Source: a virus
Reading direction: 5' to 3' (one strand)
Length of the DNA stretch: 64,000 nucleotides
Virus record (IMG/VR): IMGVR_UViG_3300047496_000204
Coordinates: 62,001 to 126,000 of that record
Shown: one piece after another, positions 1 through 7,604 of the stretch
Position numbering within the stretch: the first letter of the stretch is position 1
Layout of the letters: each line of letters starts with the position of its first letter
The notes under the pieces: generated by a model
What the model was told of the DNA's origin: nothing
The model's input: only the letters and a program-made list of their open reading frames with translations
Database searches by the model: none
Position numbers and translations under genes: made by a program

Positions 1-1
1 T

Positions 2-907
2 TCCGGTGGTATTGATTCCACCGTGACCGCTCTTCTTCTCAATCATGCTGGAATTGAAGTTTGTCTTGTTGTGGCCAATTCACCGAATCAACGATATTCA
101 TCGCCGCTTGGTGGAAAATATCTTCAGAAACCTTCGCGTAATGGTTTTATAGAAGAATTTGATACCCAAATCATCAATTATCAGTGGCCTTTTTCGCTAC
201 TCACTGATGATGATGCCGTTGTCGCTAACGAAGCGGCTGGTCCGATCATCCGCAATGCTATTTTTTATGGTGTTGCAGCCAAGTTGAGATCGCGCGGACA
301 CAAGGCTATTGTAGTCGGAACTGTTAATTTTTCCGAAGCAGCATTTCTGGGGTTCTGGGGTTTAGTTTCAGATGGAGCGTGCAATTTCTACCCGATTAGT
401 CATTTGACCAAGCGAGAAGTCTATGATCTGGCTCGCGAGTTGGACGCTCCGCAAGAGATCATCGATGCTACACCGTCTGGTGATCTTTTCTTTGAAGATA
501 CAAATGATTTGAAGATGATCGGCGCGACTTATGACCAGATTCAAGAAATCATTGATTGCGCTGAATCGATTCCAAATTGGGATTGTAATGGAACATATTC
601 TCGTGGAGACTTGGTAATATATGAAAATAAAATTTATGAATATACTTGGCGGACACAACTGACTTTTGGAAATGACAATCTTGCTATGAATCCAAGTTGT
701 TCAGGATTTTGGAAAACCATTGAAATTTCTTCGAGACTTAAGCATCTCATAGAGAGTGTAGAAAATCCAGAAGTTCTCAAAGACAATATTGTTCGCAACG
801 CCTTCAAGTATTCCTTGAGTTTCCCAAATTTTCACCTAAATGATCGTCTGGAACGTTTTAGAAACTTTTCGTATAATTTTATATTAAGTGCTGCATCGGG
901 GATTTAA
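2..907 (+). CDS. nadE: NAD+ synthetase (5' end outside window)
   Basis: Last step of NAD synthesis, ATP-dependent amidation of nicotinate adenine dinucleotide. The frame is open from the window edge and begins at the ATP-pyrophosphatase loop SGGIDST, so only a short N-terminus should be missing. Core motifs GTVNFSE and PSGDLFFEDTND are present. After the core, about residues 190-240 form an aromatic-rich segment (GDLVIYENKIYEYTW) that ordinary NadE lacks and that resembles a ChtBD3/CBM5-12 sugar-binding fold; a normal C-terminal helix follows. It forms an NAD module with the genes at 3554 and 4204. The assignment is firm; the role of the extra segment is inference. Confidence 0.88.
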   Translation, partial: SGGIDSTVTALLLNHAGIEVCLVVANSPNQRYSSPLGGKYLQKPSRNGFIEEFDTQIINYQWPFSLLTDDDAVVANEAAGPIIRNAIFYGVAAKLRSRGHKAIVVGTVNFSEAAFLGFWGLVSDGACNFYPISHLTKREVYDLARELDAPQEIIDATPSGDLFFEDTNDLKMIGATYDQIQEIIDCAESIPNWDCNGTYSRGDLVIYENKIYEYTWRTQLTFGNDNLAMNPSCSGFWKTIEISSRLKHLIESVENPEVLKDNIVRNAFKYSLSFPNFHLNDRLERFRNFSYNFILSAASGI

Positions 908-908
908 T

Positions 909-1193
909 ATGTATTTCATTTTTGATAACCACGCCGTGGACGCTCTGTGTAGAGAATATGGTGGCGATCCTCGCGAAATGGCGCCTATTCTCAACAGTGC
1001 TGTTTCCAAAGAATTGCGTGATTTGGCTATGGCGGCTATTGAATACGAGGCGGCTCATTCTGAATATACAGTGGTTTTCGAAGATATACAAACATCTGCC
1101 ATTGAATTTACAGATGCTATTAACCGGCGCGATAAATCTATTACAAATTTGACTTCGGCGGTCATGGCTTATGCGCTAAAGCAAAAGAGCTAA
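909..1193 (+). CDS. hypothetical protein, 94 aa
   Basis: Not recognised. The start ATG sits one base after the nadE stop, arguing for translational coupling; a GTG 21 nt upstream is less likely. The product looks helical with a short charged C-terminus and no membrane segment or cysteine motif. It belongs to the NAD-module operon by position only. Confidence 0.7.
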   Translation: MYFIFDNHAVDALCREYGGDPREMAPILNSAVSKELRDLAMAAIEYEAAHSEYTVVFEDIQTSAIEFTDAINRRDKSITNLTSAVMAYALKQKS

Positions 1194-1195
1194 TC

Positions 1196-1585
1196 ATGTA
1201 TTACGCTAATCCAAAAATATACGAAAGCGCGCCGATAGTTTTTTACGAAATCTGTCGAAGGCACACATCGAATGATCCACGAGATTGTGGATCAATACAA
1301 GATTTTATTGTGGGAACGGCTGATTCTGAAGAAGAAGCAAAACAGGTCGTCGCGTTTCTACAAGCAAGGTCTGATATCGTAGTTCAAAAATCTTCTGGAT
1401 ATATAAATGTTTGGAATAAAATTGATGAAAATACGCGTCAAACTACCGGCGAACGGATCGATGAACTTGGATATATTGATGCTCTAAATGAATTCCGAAA
1501 GATTGATCCTTCATATATAAGCGGAGACAATCCAACTTATTATTATCGAGGAATTCATCGTTTGCCAGGGGTAAAAATATCATGA
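1196..1585 (+). CDS. hypothetical protein, 129 aa
   Basis: Not recognised. Begins 2 nt after the previous stop and overlaps the next start by ATGA, so it is co-translated. Soluble, mixed alpha/beta; tyrosine-rich near the end. The segment DSEEEAKQVVAFLQ suggests a small ferredoxin-like or ACT-like fold, but that is only an impression. Confidence 0.7.
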   Translation: MYYANPKIYESAPIVFYEICRRHTSNDPRDCGSIQDFIVGTADSEEEAKQVVAFLQARSDIVVQKSSGYINVWNKIDENTRQTTGERIDELGYIDALNEFRKIDPSYISGDNPTYYYRGIHRLPGVKIS

Positions 1586-1863
1586 TTGAACTTGGAACAT
1601 TTTGGACTTGCGCCATTTTGGGATTCTTTTCTGCCATTTTTATTTTCGCATATTTTTTAGATCAGTATAAGTTGCATAAAACTGCTGCAATATTTCTTGT
1701 AATATTTGTTGTGGTGGGTTGCTATACAAAGGCTTATATGATAGAAGAAGAAAAACAAGTTCCTAAGGAAACAGCTACGGAAATCAAACCAGTCCCTCAA
1801 GATGACAGTAAATCATCTACTAACGCACAAATAACGGTTACAGTTGAAGAAGGATCACAATAA
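1582..1863 (+). CDS. small membrane protein, two TM helices
   Basis: Two hydrophobic segments (about residues 7-27 and 34-52) are followed by a polar, Pro/Glu/Thr-rich tail of about 40 residues. Probably an inner-membrane protein with both helices near the N-terminus. ATGA overlap with the upstream gene and TAATG overlap with the downstream gene. No family recognised. Confidence 0.7.
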   Translation: MIELGTFWTCAILGFFSAIFIFAYFLDQYKLHKTAAIFLVIFVVVGCYTKAYMIEEEKQVPKETATEIKPVPQDDSKSSTNAQITVTVEEGSQ

Positions 1864-2843
1864 TGAATAAGACGTTCATTTATCACGGCGAAGGCCAGCA
1901 ACCGGAATGGAACCCGAGTGTTGAATGTATTCGACTTGGCGAAACGTCTTATCAAAAGTTATCCTATCCTCTGTCTCTATTGCGAGCAAACGCCGGTAAA
2001 TTGGGCCAATCGACTACTGGACATTCTGTTATCCTTCAGAACGCTATTACAGCCGAATCGGCACAAAATATCATCGATCAGTTCGAAGCTCGTCCGAAGT
2101 ATGCCGTGAGTGTTTCTGGCTATCCGGACGATGAAAAAGTTGGATCGCAGCGCGCAAATGCTTGGGCTACCGATTTAGCTGAAGTTCTCAATCCTTTGTT
2201 TTCTCACGCTGCTGATCTTCCAAATTTTTCTGGTGATGGTCGAAGCCTTCATTACGGCTGGGATACAGGAGATCGGAATACGCCACCAATCGACGCCCCT
2301 TTTTCAACAGAAAATACCGACTACTCGCTTATCGGAACTACGCCCTGGATGCGTTTTATGAAGTATTCTTCTAATGAAAGTAAAACTCCACGACATGTTC
2401 CTCATTTTGACGCTCCTTATTTTTGTAAAGAAGAGCAATATATTACATTATATTCGTGGGTGCTCTATCTAAACGATTTGAAAGAAGGGGACGGCGGGCG
2501 TCTTCAATTTATCGATGATGGTTACACAAATATTCATGAGCAAGATCGTCCTACAGAAGCATTTTCTGATTGGCGTGAAATGGCTGATCCCGGCAACGTA
2601 ATTTACTCTTTGGCTCCCAAGCGTGGCACTCTTATTATTTTTCCGCATTGGGTTTGCCACCAAGTGGAAAATTTTGTTGGTGACGTTCGTTACATGATTC
2701 GCGGCGACGTGGCTTACAGTATCAATCCGCGCAAGGTGAATCATCTTCAGCGACTTATTGATACTGCTAGAGAAACCGGACGTGATGTAACTGACCTTTC
2801 TGACGAAGACTTCTTTAAGTCCCTAACGGCTCCCCCAGCTTGA
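1863..2843 (+). CDS. 2-oxoglutarate/Fe(II)-dependent dioxygenase
   Basis: Prolyl-4-hydroxylase-like oxygenase of 326 aa. Iron ligands are visible: HxD in PHFDAPYF (His181, Asp183) and the distal His266 in CHQVENF, followed by Arg about ten residues later for 2-oxoglutarate. GGRLQFIDD fits the central double-stranded beta-helix. Such enzymes are common in T4-like phages of aquatic hosts, where their substrates are mostly unknown. The N-terminal 60 residues are not recognised. Last gene of a tightly packed run starting at nadE. Confidence 0.85.
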   Translation: MNKTFIYHGEGQQPEWNPSVECIRLGETSYQKLSYPLSLLRANAGKLGQSTTGHSVILQNAITAESAQNIIDQFEARPKYAVSVSGYPDDEKVGSQRANAWATDLAEVLNPLFSHAADLPNFSGDGRSLHYGWDTGDRNTPPIDAPFSTENTDYSLIGTTPWMRFMKYSSNESKTPRHVPHFDAPYFCKEEQYITLYSWVLYLNDLKEGDGGRLQFIDDGYTNIHEQDRPTEAFSDWREMADPGNVIYSLAPKRGTLIIFPHWVCHQVENFVGDVRYMIRGDVAYSINPRKVNHLQRLIDTARETGRDVTDLSDEDFFKSLTAPPA

Positions 2844-2852
2844 AGGAACCAA

Positions 2853-3011
2853 ATGATGGGACAAGTAATGGATTCGGTTACGAATATCAAGGACAGTGCC
2901 ACACAGTTACGCGAGCTTGCGTTGATCGCTGGCAGCATATCTTTGGCTTGTAAACTTCTAAATATTACACTGATGACCGAAAGGCGGCGTACCCTGTTGA
3001 AACCCCATTGA
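2853..3011 (+). CDS. small ORF, 52 aa
   Basis: Preceded by GAAGGA at good spacing; reads to a TGA that overlaps the next promoter. The composition is GC-richer than the surroundings. No family recognised. It may be the first piece of a transferred cassette (2853-3376). Confidence 0.45.
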   Translation: MMGQVMDSVTNIKDSATQLRELALIAGSISLACKLLNITLMTERRRTLLKPH

Positions 3012-3036
3012 CACAACCGGGTAATAAGGTTACAGT
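3008..3036 (+). promoter_or_regulatory. sigma70-type promoter
   Basis: TTGACA, 17 bp, TACAGT; followed by an AAGGAGG Shine-Dalgarno 16 nt further on. Drives the 3064 gene. Confidence 0.6.
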
Positions 3037-3063
3037 AGAGATTACAAGACCAAGGAGGGTCAG

Positions 3064-3300
3064 TTGGCAGTACAGTTAGGCGCAGACGGCAGTGTTCGTC
3101 CTAAGCTGGTAGATGTTTTCAAGTATATGTTGGAGGCGCAGGAACGGGGCAACATCAACATGTTGGGAGCAGGGCCATACCTGCAACTGCGGTTCGACAT
3201 GACCGCCAACGATGCACGGCATGTTGTCGCCCTGTGGCTGGACCACGGAGACCGCAATAAAACCCCGGAACAGATGGTGGAGGGCTTGGATTATGTCTGA
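3064..3300 (+). CDS. small phage protein with GAGPYL motif, 78 aa
   Basis: TTG start chosen because a full AAGGAGG lies directly upstream. The central NINMLGAGPYLQLRF followed by a helical ALWLDHG region resembles a small family common in other tailed phages (GxNMxGAxPYL...). GC-rich codon use unlike the AT-rich neighbours suggests horizontal acquisition. Function unknown. Confidence 0.65.
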   Translation: MAVQLGADGSVRPKLVDVFKYMLEAQERGNINMLGAGPYLQLRFDMTANDARHVVALWLDHGDRNKTPEQMVEGLDYV

Positions 3301-3376
3301 AAAGTCCCACGTTTCAATGGAGCAGAATGTCTGCCTCGTCTGCTGTGCCACGTTTGACACCGGGAAGCAGTCTTGA
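3293..3376 (+). pseudogene. truncated CxxC zinc-ribbon phage protein
   Basis: Starts in overlap with the previous stop and reads MSEKSHVSMEQNVCLVCC then ATFDTGKQS before TGA. The start resembles a phage family of about 70-80 aa with a VCxVC...FDTG beginning and a second Cys pair near its end; here only 27 aa remain. The junction to AT-rich sequence occurs right after the stop, as if the cassette was cut here. Confidence 0.5.
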
Positions 3377-3548
3377 AGAATCTGCAAAGAAAATTTCGCA
3401 ACTTCCCCCTCTCCAATGTTGTTTGATTTTGACTCAACATGGTTTTGGTAGCTACTATGATGTTCAACCTAGTGATTGGGGGCAATACTACGAAACGGAT
3501 GAACTTCGCGATTTTGCTATTGCACATGTTTTTCCAAACGCCGAGTAA
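3327..3548 (+). CDS. hypothetical protein, 73 aa
   Basis: Out of frame with the truncated ribbon gene it overlaps. The last 60 residues (from SLEESAKKIS) have native AT-rich codon use and look like a genuine small protein ending TDELRDFAIAHVFPNAE; the first 15 residues come from the GC-rich cassette. The true start may have been lost when the cassette joined. Start uncertain. Confidence 0.45.
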   Translation: MSASSAVPRLTPGSSLEESAKKISQLPPLQCCLILTQHGFGSYYDVQPSDWGQYYETDELRDFAIAHVFPNAE

Positions 3549-3553
3549 AAATA

Positions 3554-4207
3554 ATGGATGCATGGTATCAAACGATGGCAGAAAGATACGGCGAAGAGTT
3601 TTGCCGTATCGCTGGCTATTTTGATGAAACCAAGCCGTTCACTGTGCCATATGGATCAGTGTTTAATCTTCCAGAAAACAAATTGGTAATTCAGTTTTCA
3701 GGTGCATTTTTTCCATTTCATGAAGGGCATCTCGAAACTGTTAAAAACACCGTTCTATATATTTTAGATCATCATTATGCAGATATAGTCATCATTATCC
3801 ATGCTGATCATTCAGAATATAGGCATTCAAAAGGAACTTATTCAGAGGAAAATTTCCTGAATTCGTTCAGTATGCTTAACGATTTTTGCAAAATTGTTTC
3901 CGATAGTAAATCACATGTTGAATGGCAATTAATTTCTGAAGATTCTATGCCTGACGGCTGTTCCAGAAATTTTACGCGACTTTATTCAGAACTCATGGAA
4001 AAGAATTTAGATGTTATTTTCCTGAGTGGTGGCGATAGAGCGAATTTTGCCTTGACCTTCCTTGATAAGGGACAATGTATCATTAGCGGCAGAGACAAAG
4101 CAGAAAACTTCAAAAAATATAACTATTTGCAATATAATACTGTTCGTATAACATTTCTTCCGGGAAATATTGAGGTATCCTCTACACTGATAAGGAGCCA
4201 AGCATGA
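3554..4207 (+). CDS. NMN/NaMN adenylyltransferase-like nucleotidyltransferase
   Basis: Joins nicotin(amid)e mononucleotide with ATP to make the dinucleotide. The (H/T)xGH signature appears as SGAFFPFHEGHL (about residues 49-60) and the second ATP-binding signature as VSSTLIR near the C-terminus; both are diagnostic of the HIGH-type nucleotidyltransferases. The N-terminal 40 residues are extra. It overlaps the phosphoribosyltransferase by ATGA and lies downstream of NadE. A related adenylyl- or cytidylyltransferase activity is the main alternative. Confidence 0.75.
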   Translation: MDAWYQTMAERYGEEFCRIAGYFDETKPFTVPYGSVFNLPENKLVIQFSGAFFPFHEGHLETVKNTVLYILDHHYADIVIIIHADHSEYRHSKGTYSEENFLNSFSMLNDFCKIVSDSKSHVEWQLISEDSMPDGCSRNFTRLYSELMEKNLDVIFLSGGDRANFALTFLDKGQCIISGRDKAENFKKYNYLQYNTVRITFLPGNIEVSSTLIRSQA

Positions 4208-4890
4208 CTTTCAAATATAAAGCTTTTGAAGAAGCATCCAAGAAATCTGACAAACAACTTTCTACTTTAAGAAAAGTTCTATTAGAAAAACAGCCGAAGT
4301 TTAATGGAGCCAGTAGCGAAATCAAAGAAATTATGGTTCGATGCTATACACCTGAAGTTTTTGTTCTTCAATCAAAGATTTGTGATCTTATTGCAGAATA
4401 CACCGATATGACGCCTATCCCGGTTGATCACACTAATTTGTCTCTTGAAGATTTTGACGTTGGTGATGCTATGCCGATCAGCATTGATAAGCATCTGGCT
4501 CACGGGTTTAACATTCCTTACATTCGAATTTCTAGGGTGTTTGACATTGAAGGCAATCTTCGGGAACGAATGATTCGAATTCCACAAGGATCGCAGTTCA
4601 AGAATATTTGCATCATCGACACCGATATTTGCAGCGGCGATACTATGAGGATGGCATGCCGAATGTTCGAAACTACAAAATTTCGTGTTCCGTTACAAGT
4701 CGGCCCCAATCAAGACTTGATTGATGTAGAAGATTTGATCTTTGATGACAGCCTACTTTTCAATGGTGGAACCGTGAGCTATCTTGCCAATGCGGAATTC
4801 TTTTCGAAAAGAACTTCTCTTCCAAAAGAACTTTATGATCCGATCTACAAAATGATTGTAGAAACAGACGCTCGATCCAATTTCATCTAG
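4204..4890 (+). CDS. type I phosphoribosyltransferase-like protein
   Basis: 228 aa with a PRPP-binding signature ICIIDTDICSGDTMRMA (about residues 139-155): hydrophobic strand, acidic pair, then a phosphate-gripping SGDT loop. The TD in place of DD is slightly unusual. It is not the pyrE of this genome (31722). Coupling to the adenylyltransferase suggests it makes or recycles a ribonucleotide for NAD, but the base is unknown. Confidence 0.65.
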   Translation: MTFKYKAFEEASKKSDKQLSTLRKVLLEKQPKFNGASSEIKEIMVRCYTPEVFVLQSKICDLIAEYTDMTPIPVDHTNLSLEDFDVGDAMPISIDKHLAHGFNIPYIRISRVFDIEGNLRERMIRIPQGSQFKNICIIDTDICSGDTMRMACRMFETTKFRVPLQVGPNQDLIDVEDLIFDDSLLFNGGTVSYLANAEFFSKRTSLPKELYDPIYKMIVETDARSNFI

Positions 4891-4899
4891 GATAAAATC

Positions 4900-5511
4900 A
4901 TGCGAACGAATAATTCCAATAGCTATTCTTATCTATTTCATTCTGGCGGTTTTCCTGCCGTATGGAATATTGAAACAGCTTTTTCTATGGCGGGAGTTGC
5001 TACTTGGGCGTTTGATGGTATCACGGCCAAGGACAATGGTTCGTGGTTTTTGTGTCATATAAAAAATGACAAAGTGGTTAATAGCTCTCTTTACCTTCAG
5101 ACGGAGTATAAAGAAAAAATCGCAAATTCTGCAAAAATTCATATTTCCAATAATCTTGGTGTAATCGATATGTTGGATGGTCATTTCGAATTGGTAGAAA
5201 AAGCTTTGTTAAAGGCTTTGACTGAATGCGGTTTTCTAATTTCTCAGGAACAGTATGAAAGAGATTATCCAGAAAAAGTTCTTATTCAGGATAATTTTAA
5301 CGAATTTTGGGCCGATGCTGATGCAGCCGATGCTCGTGGAGAAAAACTTAAGTTTGACATCAAGTATTCTCTATGGATGCGACCGTCAGATGGTGGTGCT
5401 CGGGATGAAGATTATACTCGTGCCGATCAAATTAAATATTTTCGATCTGTTGCCGCCGCACGTGGCATAGATCAAGCTATCATTGATGCCACGTGGCCTG
5501 AAGGAGAATGA
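4900..5511 (+). CDS. hypothetical protein, 203 aa
   Basis: Not recognised. Globular, no signal or membrane helix. C-terminal part has YTRADQIKYFRSVAAARGID, reminiscent of the helical end of small phage proteins that bind nucleotides, but no catalytic motif is clear. Follows the NAD module by 9 nt and overlaps the next gene by ATGA. Confidence 0.65.
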   Translation: MRTNNSNSYSYLFHSGGFPAVWNIETAFSMAGVATWAFDGITAKDNGSWFLCHIKNDKVVNSSLYLQTEYKEKIANSAKIHISNNLGVIDMLDGHFELVEKALLKALTECGFLISQEQYERDYPEKVLIQDNFNEFWADADAADARGEKLKFDIKYSLWMRPSDGGARDEDYTRADQIKYFRSVAAARGIDQAIIDATWPEGE

Positions 5512-5695
5512 AACTGCTCACGCTTAAGGCCTGTGATGATCTAATTCCTTTCAGAGATGTACGGGGGGTGAGACCTATACTGCATATGGTTTTGACGCCA
5601 TTGAAACTGTAATAGCTCTTAAAAAAGCCGCGATTCGGTTCCACGATTGGACTACGCCAACTCCAACCGGTTTCAAACATGAACGAAACATTTAA
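5508..5695 (+). pseudogene. small gene split by a shift in a G6 run
   Basis: ATG with AAGGAG upstream opens a frame that reads 18 sensible residues and then runs out of frame at six Gs (5563-5568). With one more G the frame continues as RGGETYTAYGFDAIETV and on to TAA at 5695, giving 62 aa whose end overlaps the next start. Decay, an assembly error or frameshifting could explain it. Confidence 0.5.
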
Positions 5696-5885
5696 AGATA
5701 AGGAGTATTTAGTTATTGCGATAGATTTGAAGAAGAATGGTTTAACTCAATCTGAAATTTATGAATGGTTAACCATAAACATTCTTCCAAATCATGTAAA
5801 TATGCTATGGGATCATAGAAGATTTGTTGTCTTTTTTATTATGAAAACGAAAATTGGCTTCGAGATTCTACTCTTTTTAAGTTAA
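5679..5885 (+). CDS. hypothetical protein, 68 aa
   Basis: ATG lies inside the end of the preceding (shifted) frame, consistent with coupling. N-terminal part is amphipathic, C-terminal part ends in a hydrophobic stretch with MKTKIGFEILLFLS. No family recognised. Confidence 0.5.
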   Translation: MNETFKDKEYLVIAIDLKKNGLTQSEIYEWLTINILPNHVNMLWDHRRFVVFFIMKTKIGFEILLFLS

Positions 5886-5896
5886 GGTGGTATTAG

Positions 5897-6136
5897 ATGT
5901 CGAACCTTTCAATTTTTGGCCTAGTCGCAGTCATAATATCCTTAATATGTTATGCCCTTGAGGTTAAATCTCACTGGTGGGTTCTTGGTTTTGCAATTTC
6001 ATGTATTTTTTGCGCTATCTATGGGTTTATGCAAGGGGCATGGCCAATAGGTGTAGCTGAAATTGTGTGGTGTGGTGTTTCCTTGCATAAGTGGCGGGTG
6101 CATCACAAAGCAATGTTAGAACGAGTTCCTTCTTGA
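5897..6136 (+). CDS. small three-TM protein, CBU_0592-like
   Basis: 79 aa, three hydrophobic helices. The last, WPIGVAEIVWCGVSLHKW, carries the tryptophan pattern of the CBU_0592 membrane family seen in bacteria and phages. Function unknown. Ends at the promoter at 6133. Confidence 0.6.
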   Translation: MSNLSIFGLVAVIISLICYALEVKSHWWVLGFAISCIFCAIYGFMQGAWPIGVAEIVWCGVSLHKWRVHHKAMLERVPS

Positions 6137-6161
6137 CAACGCTGTTCAACGTGGATATCTA
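6133..6161 (+). promoter_or_regulatory. sigma70-type promoter
   Basis: TTGACA, 17 bp, TATCTA. Overlaps the stop codon of the upstream membrane protein gene. An imperfect CAACGC...GCGTTG inverted repeat surrounds the start site. Confidence 0.6.
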
Positions 6162-6185
6162 TATTGAGCGCAACCGTGAGCGGCG

Positions 6186-6368
6186 TTGAATGAAACGCAG
6201 AGGATATCATATTGTAGAAATTTGTTTGTTAGTCATTGCAAGGACGTCTTACAAAGGAATACGGGGATGGTATTAAAATCTGAAGGAATTTGTTATTCCT
6301 TCAAGGGGATATTCGTTGTTGAGCGAATGTTTCCACAACTCGTGAACGACCTAAAGCATTTCCCGTAA
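6186..6368 (+). CDS. doubtful small ORF, 60 aa
   Basis: TTG-initiated frame just after a good promoter, with no clear Shine-Dalgarno site. The second half (from an internal ATG, MVLKSEGICYSFKGIF) looks more protein-like than the first. A competing 28-aa frame starts 4 nt later at an ATG. May be another eroded gene. Confidence 0.3.
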   Translation: MNETQRISYCRNLFVSHCKDVLQRNTGMVLKSEGICYSFKGIFVVERMFPQLVNDLKHFP

Positions 6369-6386
6369 TCAACCGGGCCACGGCGC

Positions 6387-6884
6387 CTATTCCAGTTTCA
6401 ACGTTATAGAATTGATAAGCGGGATACCATATTTAATGCATCCTGGCAGCGTATGTTCCATATTGTCGTCAACCAAAACTTCAAGTCCCATCTCGCTGCA
6501 TACTTTACCTTTCCAGGTATAGTAATATTCCTCGGCCGCCGTTAGGGGACCAGTTAAACGGCCTCGTTTACGCAAATATTCGTCTTGATTACATGCTACC
6601 CAGGCTTTGTGAGAAATGGTTACCACTCCATCAAAATCGGTCTCATCCAATCCGGCATGGTTTTGTGCGAGTTCTTGAAAAATACTATTAACCCAACCGT
6701 CAGTTCTGAACGTTACAATTACATGTTTTTTGTTGGGAGTATTTTCAATAAAATCGTAAAACAGTTTGTCATGACGATTATCGATCAGAGTGTTGTCAAA
6801 ATCCCAAGCAATACTTGAAAAATTATTCAATACCGACAAACGGCTATAAGTTTCAATAAGAGATATACTATTTCGGATGGCCAT
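6387..6884 (-). CDS. HAD-superfamily phosphatase with capsid-targeting-like N-terminus
   Basis: 165 aa. HAD motif I WDFDNTL (about residues 27-33), motif II region VTFRTD and a motif III/IV region EVLVDDNMEHTLPGC give a small HAD-type phosphatase with minimal cap. The N-terminus MAIRNSISLIET matches the short basic-hydrophobic (I/L)xE tag shared by many genes here, suggesting packaging in the head and cleavage after LIE. A late promoter element lies 6 nt before the ATG and there is no SD site. Substrate unknown. Confidence 0.75.
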   Translation of the reverse strand: MAIRNSISLIETYSRLSVLNNFSSIAWDFDNTLIDNRHDKLFYDFIENTPNKKHVIVTFRTDGWVNSIFQELAQNHAGLDETDFDGVVTISHKAWVACNQDEYLRKRGRLTGPLTAAEEYYYTWKGKVCSEMGLEVLVDDNMEHTLPGCIKYGIPLINSITLKLE

Positions 6885-6890
6885 ATCTAC

Positions 6891-6897
6891 TATTTAT
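6891..6897 (-). promoter_or_regulatory. T4-type late promoter (ATAAATA)
   Basis: ATAAATA with a 6-nt gap to the ATG of the HAD gene. Confidence 0.55.
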
Positions 6898-6945
6898 CTT
6901 AGAAGCAACTTCATCCACCATGACGCATAACCAAAGTATACAAGA

Positions 6946-7270
6946 TCAGAAAATCTTAGCATTTCTCACGGCTTCAAAATCAACTTCTCCGTAATAGTCT
7001 TCCCGAAAATTTCCGTAGAAACCTTCCATGACGAACCAGCCTGTTTTCTTTTCATGATCGTCGAGCAAGCCTACAAAAGCATCTTCAAGCATACCATTTT
7101 CACTTCAAGATTGGCTGATCCACCTTCATAGGCATATTCGTTGATTTCCAAATGAAGCGAGTCATATTCTTTGGTTTCTGGATTCCATTAGGTTCAGGTC
7201 GCAAACTTTTTTGATAATCTTCGTATTCTTTTTCTTCTGGTGTCTGATCCAGCACTTCAATATTCGCCAT
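6946..7270 (-). pseudogene. small gene broken by two frameshifts
   Basis: Start at the ATG of MANIEVLDQTPEEKEYEDYQ with GGAG upstream. The initial frame ends at 7100. The reading frame becomes protein-like again after two single-base gains: first near 7190 (giving NPETKEYDSLHLEINEYAYE) and then at an A4 run near 7097 (giving NGMLEDAFVGLLDDHEKKTG, to TGA at 6946). The 48-aa final piece could itself start at 7092. Ancestral product of about 108 aa, function unknown. Confidence 0.5.
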
Positions 7271-7287
7271 GATTATCTCCAACGAAA

Positions 7288-7314
7288 AAGGCTCCGCTGA
7301 ATAAGCGGAGCCTT
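7288..7314 (-). terminator. intrinsic terminator
   Basis: 11-bp stem AAGGCTCCGCT with 5-nt loop, followed on the minus strand by TTTTTC. Ends the 7335 transcript. Confidence 0.8.
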
Positions 7315-7334
7315 GATCATGTTTCCTAGAAATA

Positions 7335-7541
7335 TTAGGAAGCGGTCTTATCAGATCGAGTGGAATGTTCTACGCGAAGAATGCTCAGGATTTTGTCCTT
7401 AGCAGCGTCAAAGCCTTGAGCCAATTCGCCTTCGACCTTACGAATCGCGTTTTCAATATGGGGAGTAGCCATCTTTGAAGGGGCGATAGGACCCTTTTTA
7501 CCATTCCACTTGATATCTTCCGAGGTAGTTTCGTTAGCCAC
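7335..7541 (-). CDS. hypothetical protein, 68 aa
   Basis: GTG start chosen because AGGAGG lies 7 nt upstream on this strand; earlier in-frame codons have no such site. Product starts MANETTSEDIKWNGKKGPI and ends in a helix rich in charged residues. Resembles small phage proteins of unknown role. Followed by a terminator. Confidence 0.65.
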   Translation of the reverse strand: MANETTSEDIKWNGKKGPIAPSKMATPHIENAIRKVEGELAQGFDAAKDKILSILRVEHSTRSDKTAS

Positions 7542-7604
7542 TTTGGGCCTCCTGTTTGTTAATAACCACACTATCGGCTTTTATGAGCAGTTCGTCAATA
7601 TTTT

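Noticed and set aside
4204-4890. second orotate phosphoribosyltransferase
   Set aside because: Lacks the OPRT loop and VDREEGG seen in the real pyrE at 31722; only the PRPP signature is shared.
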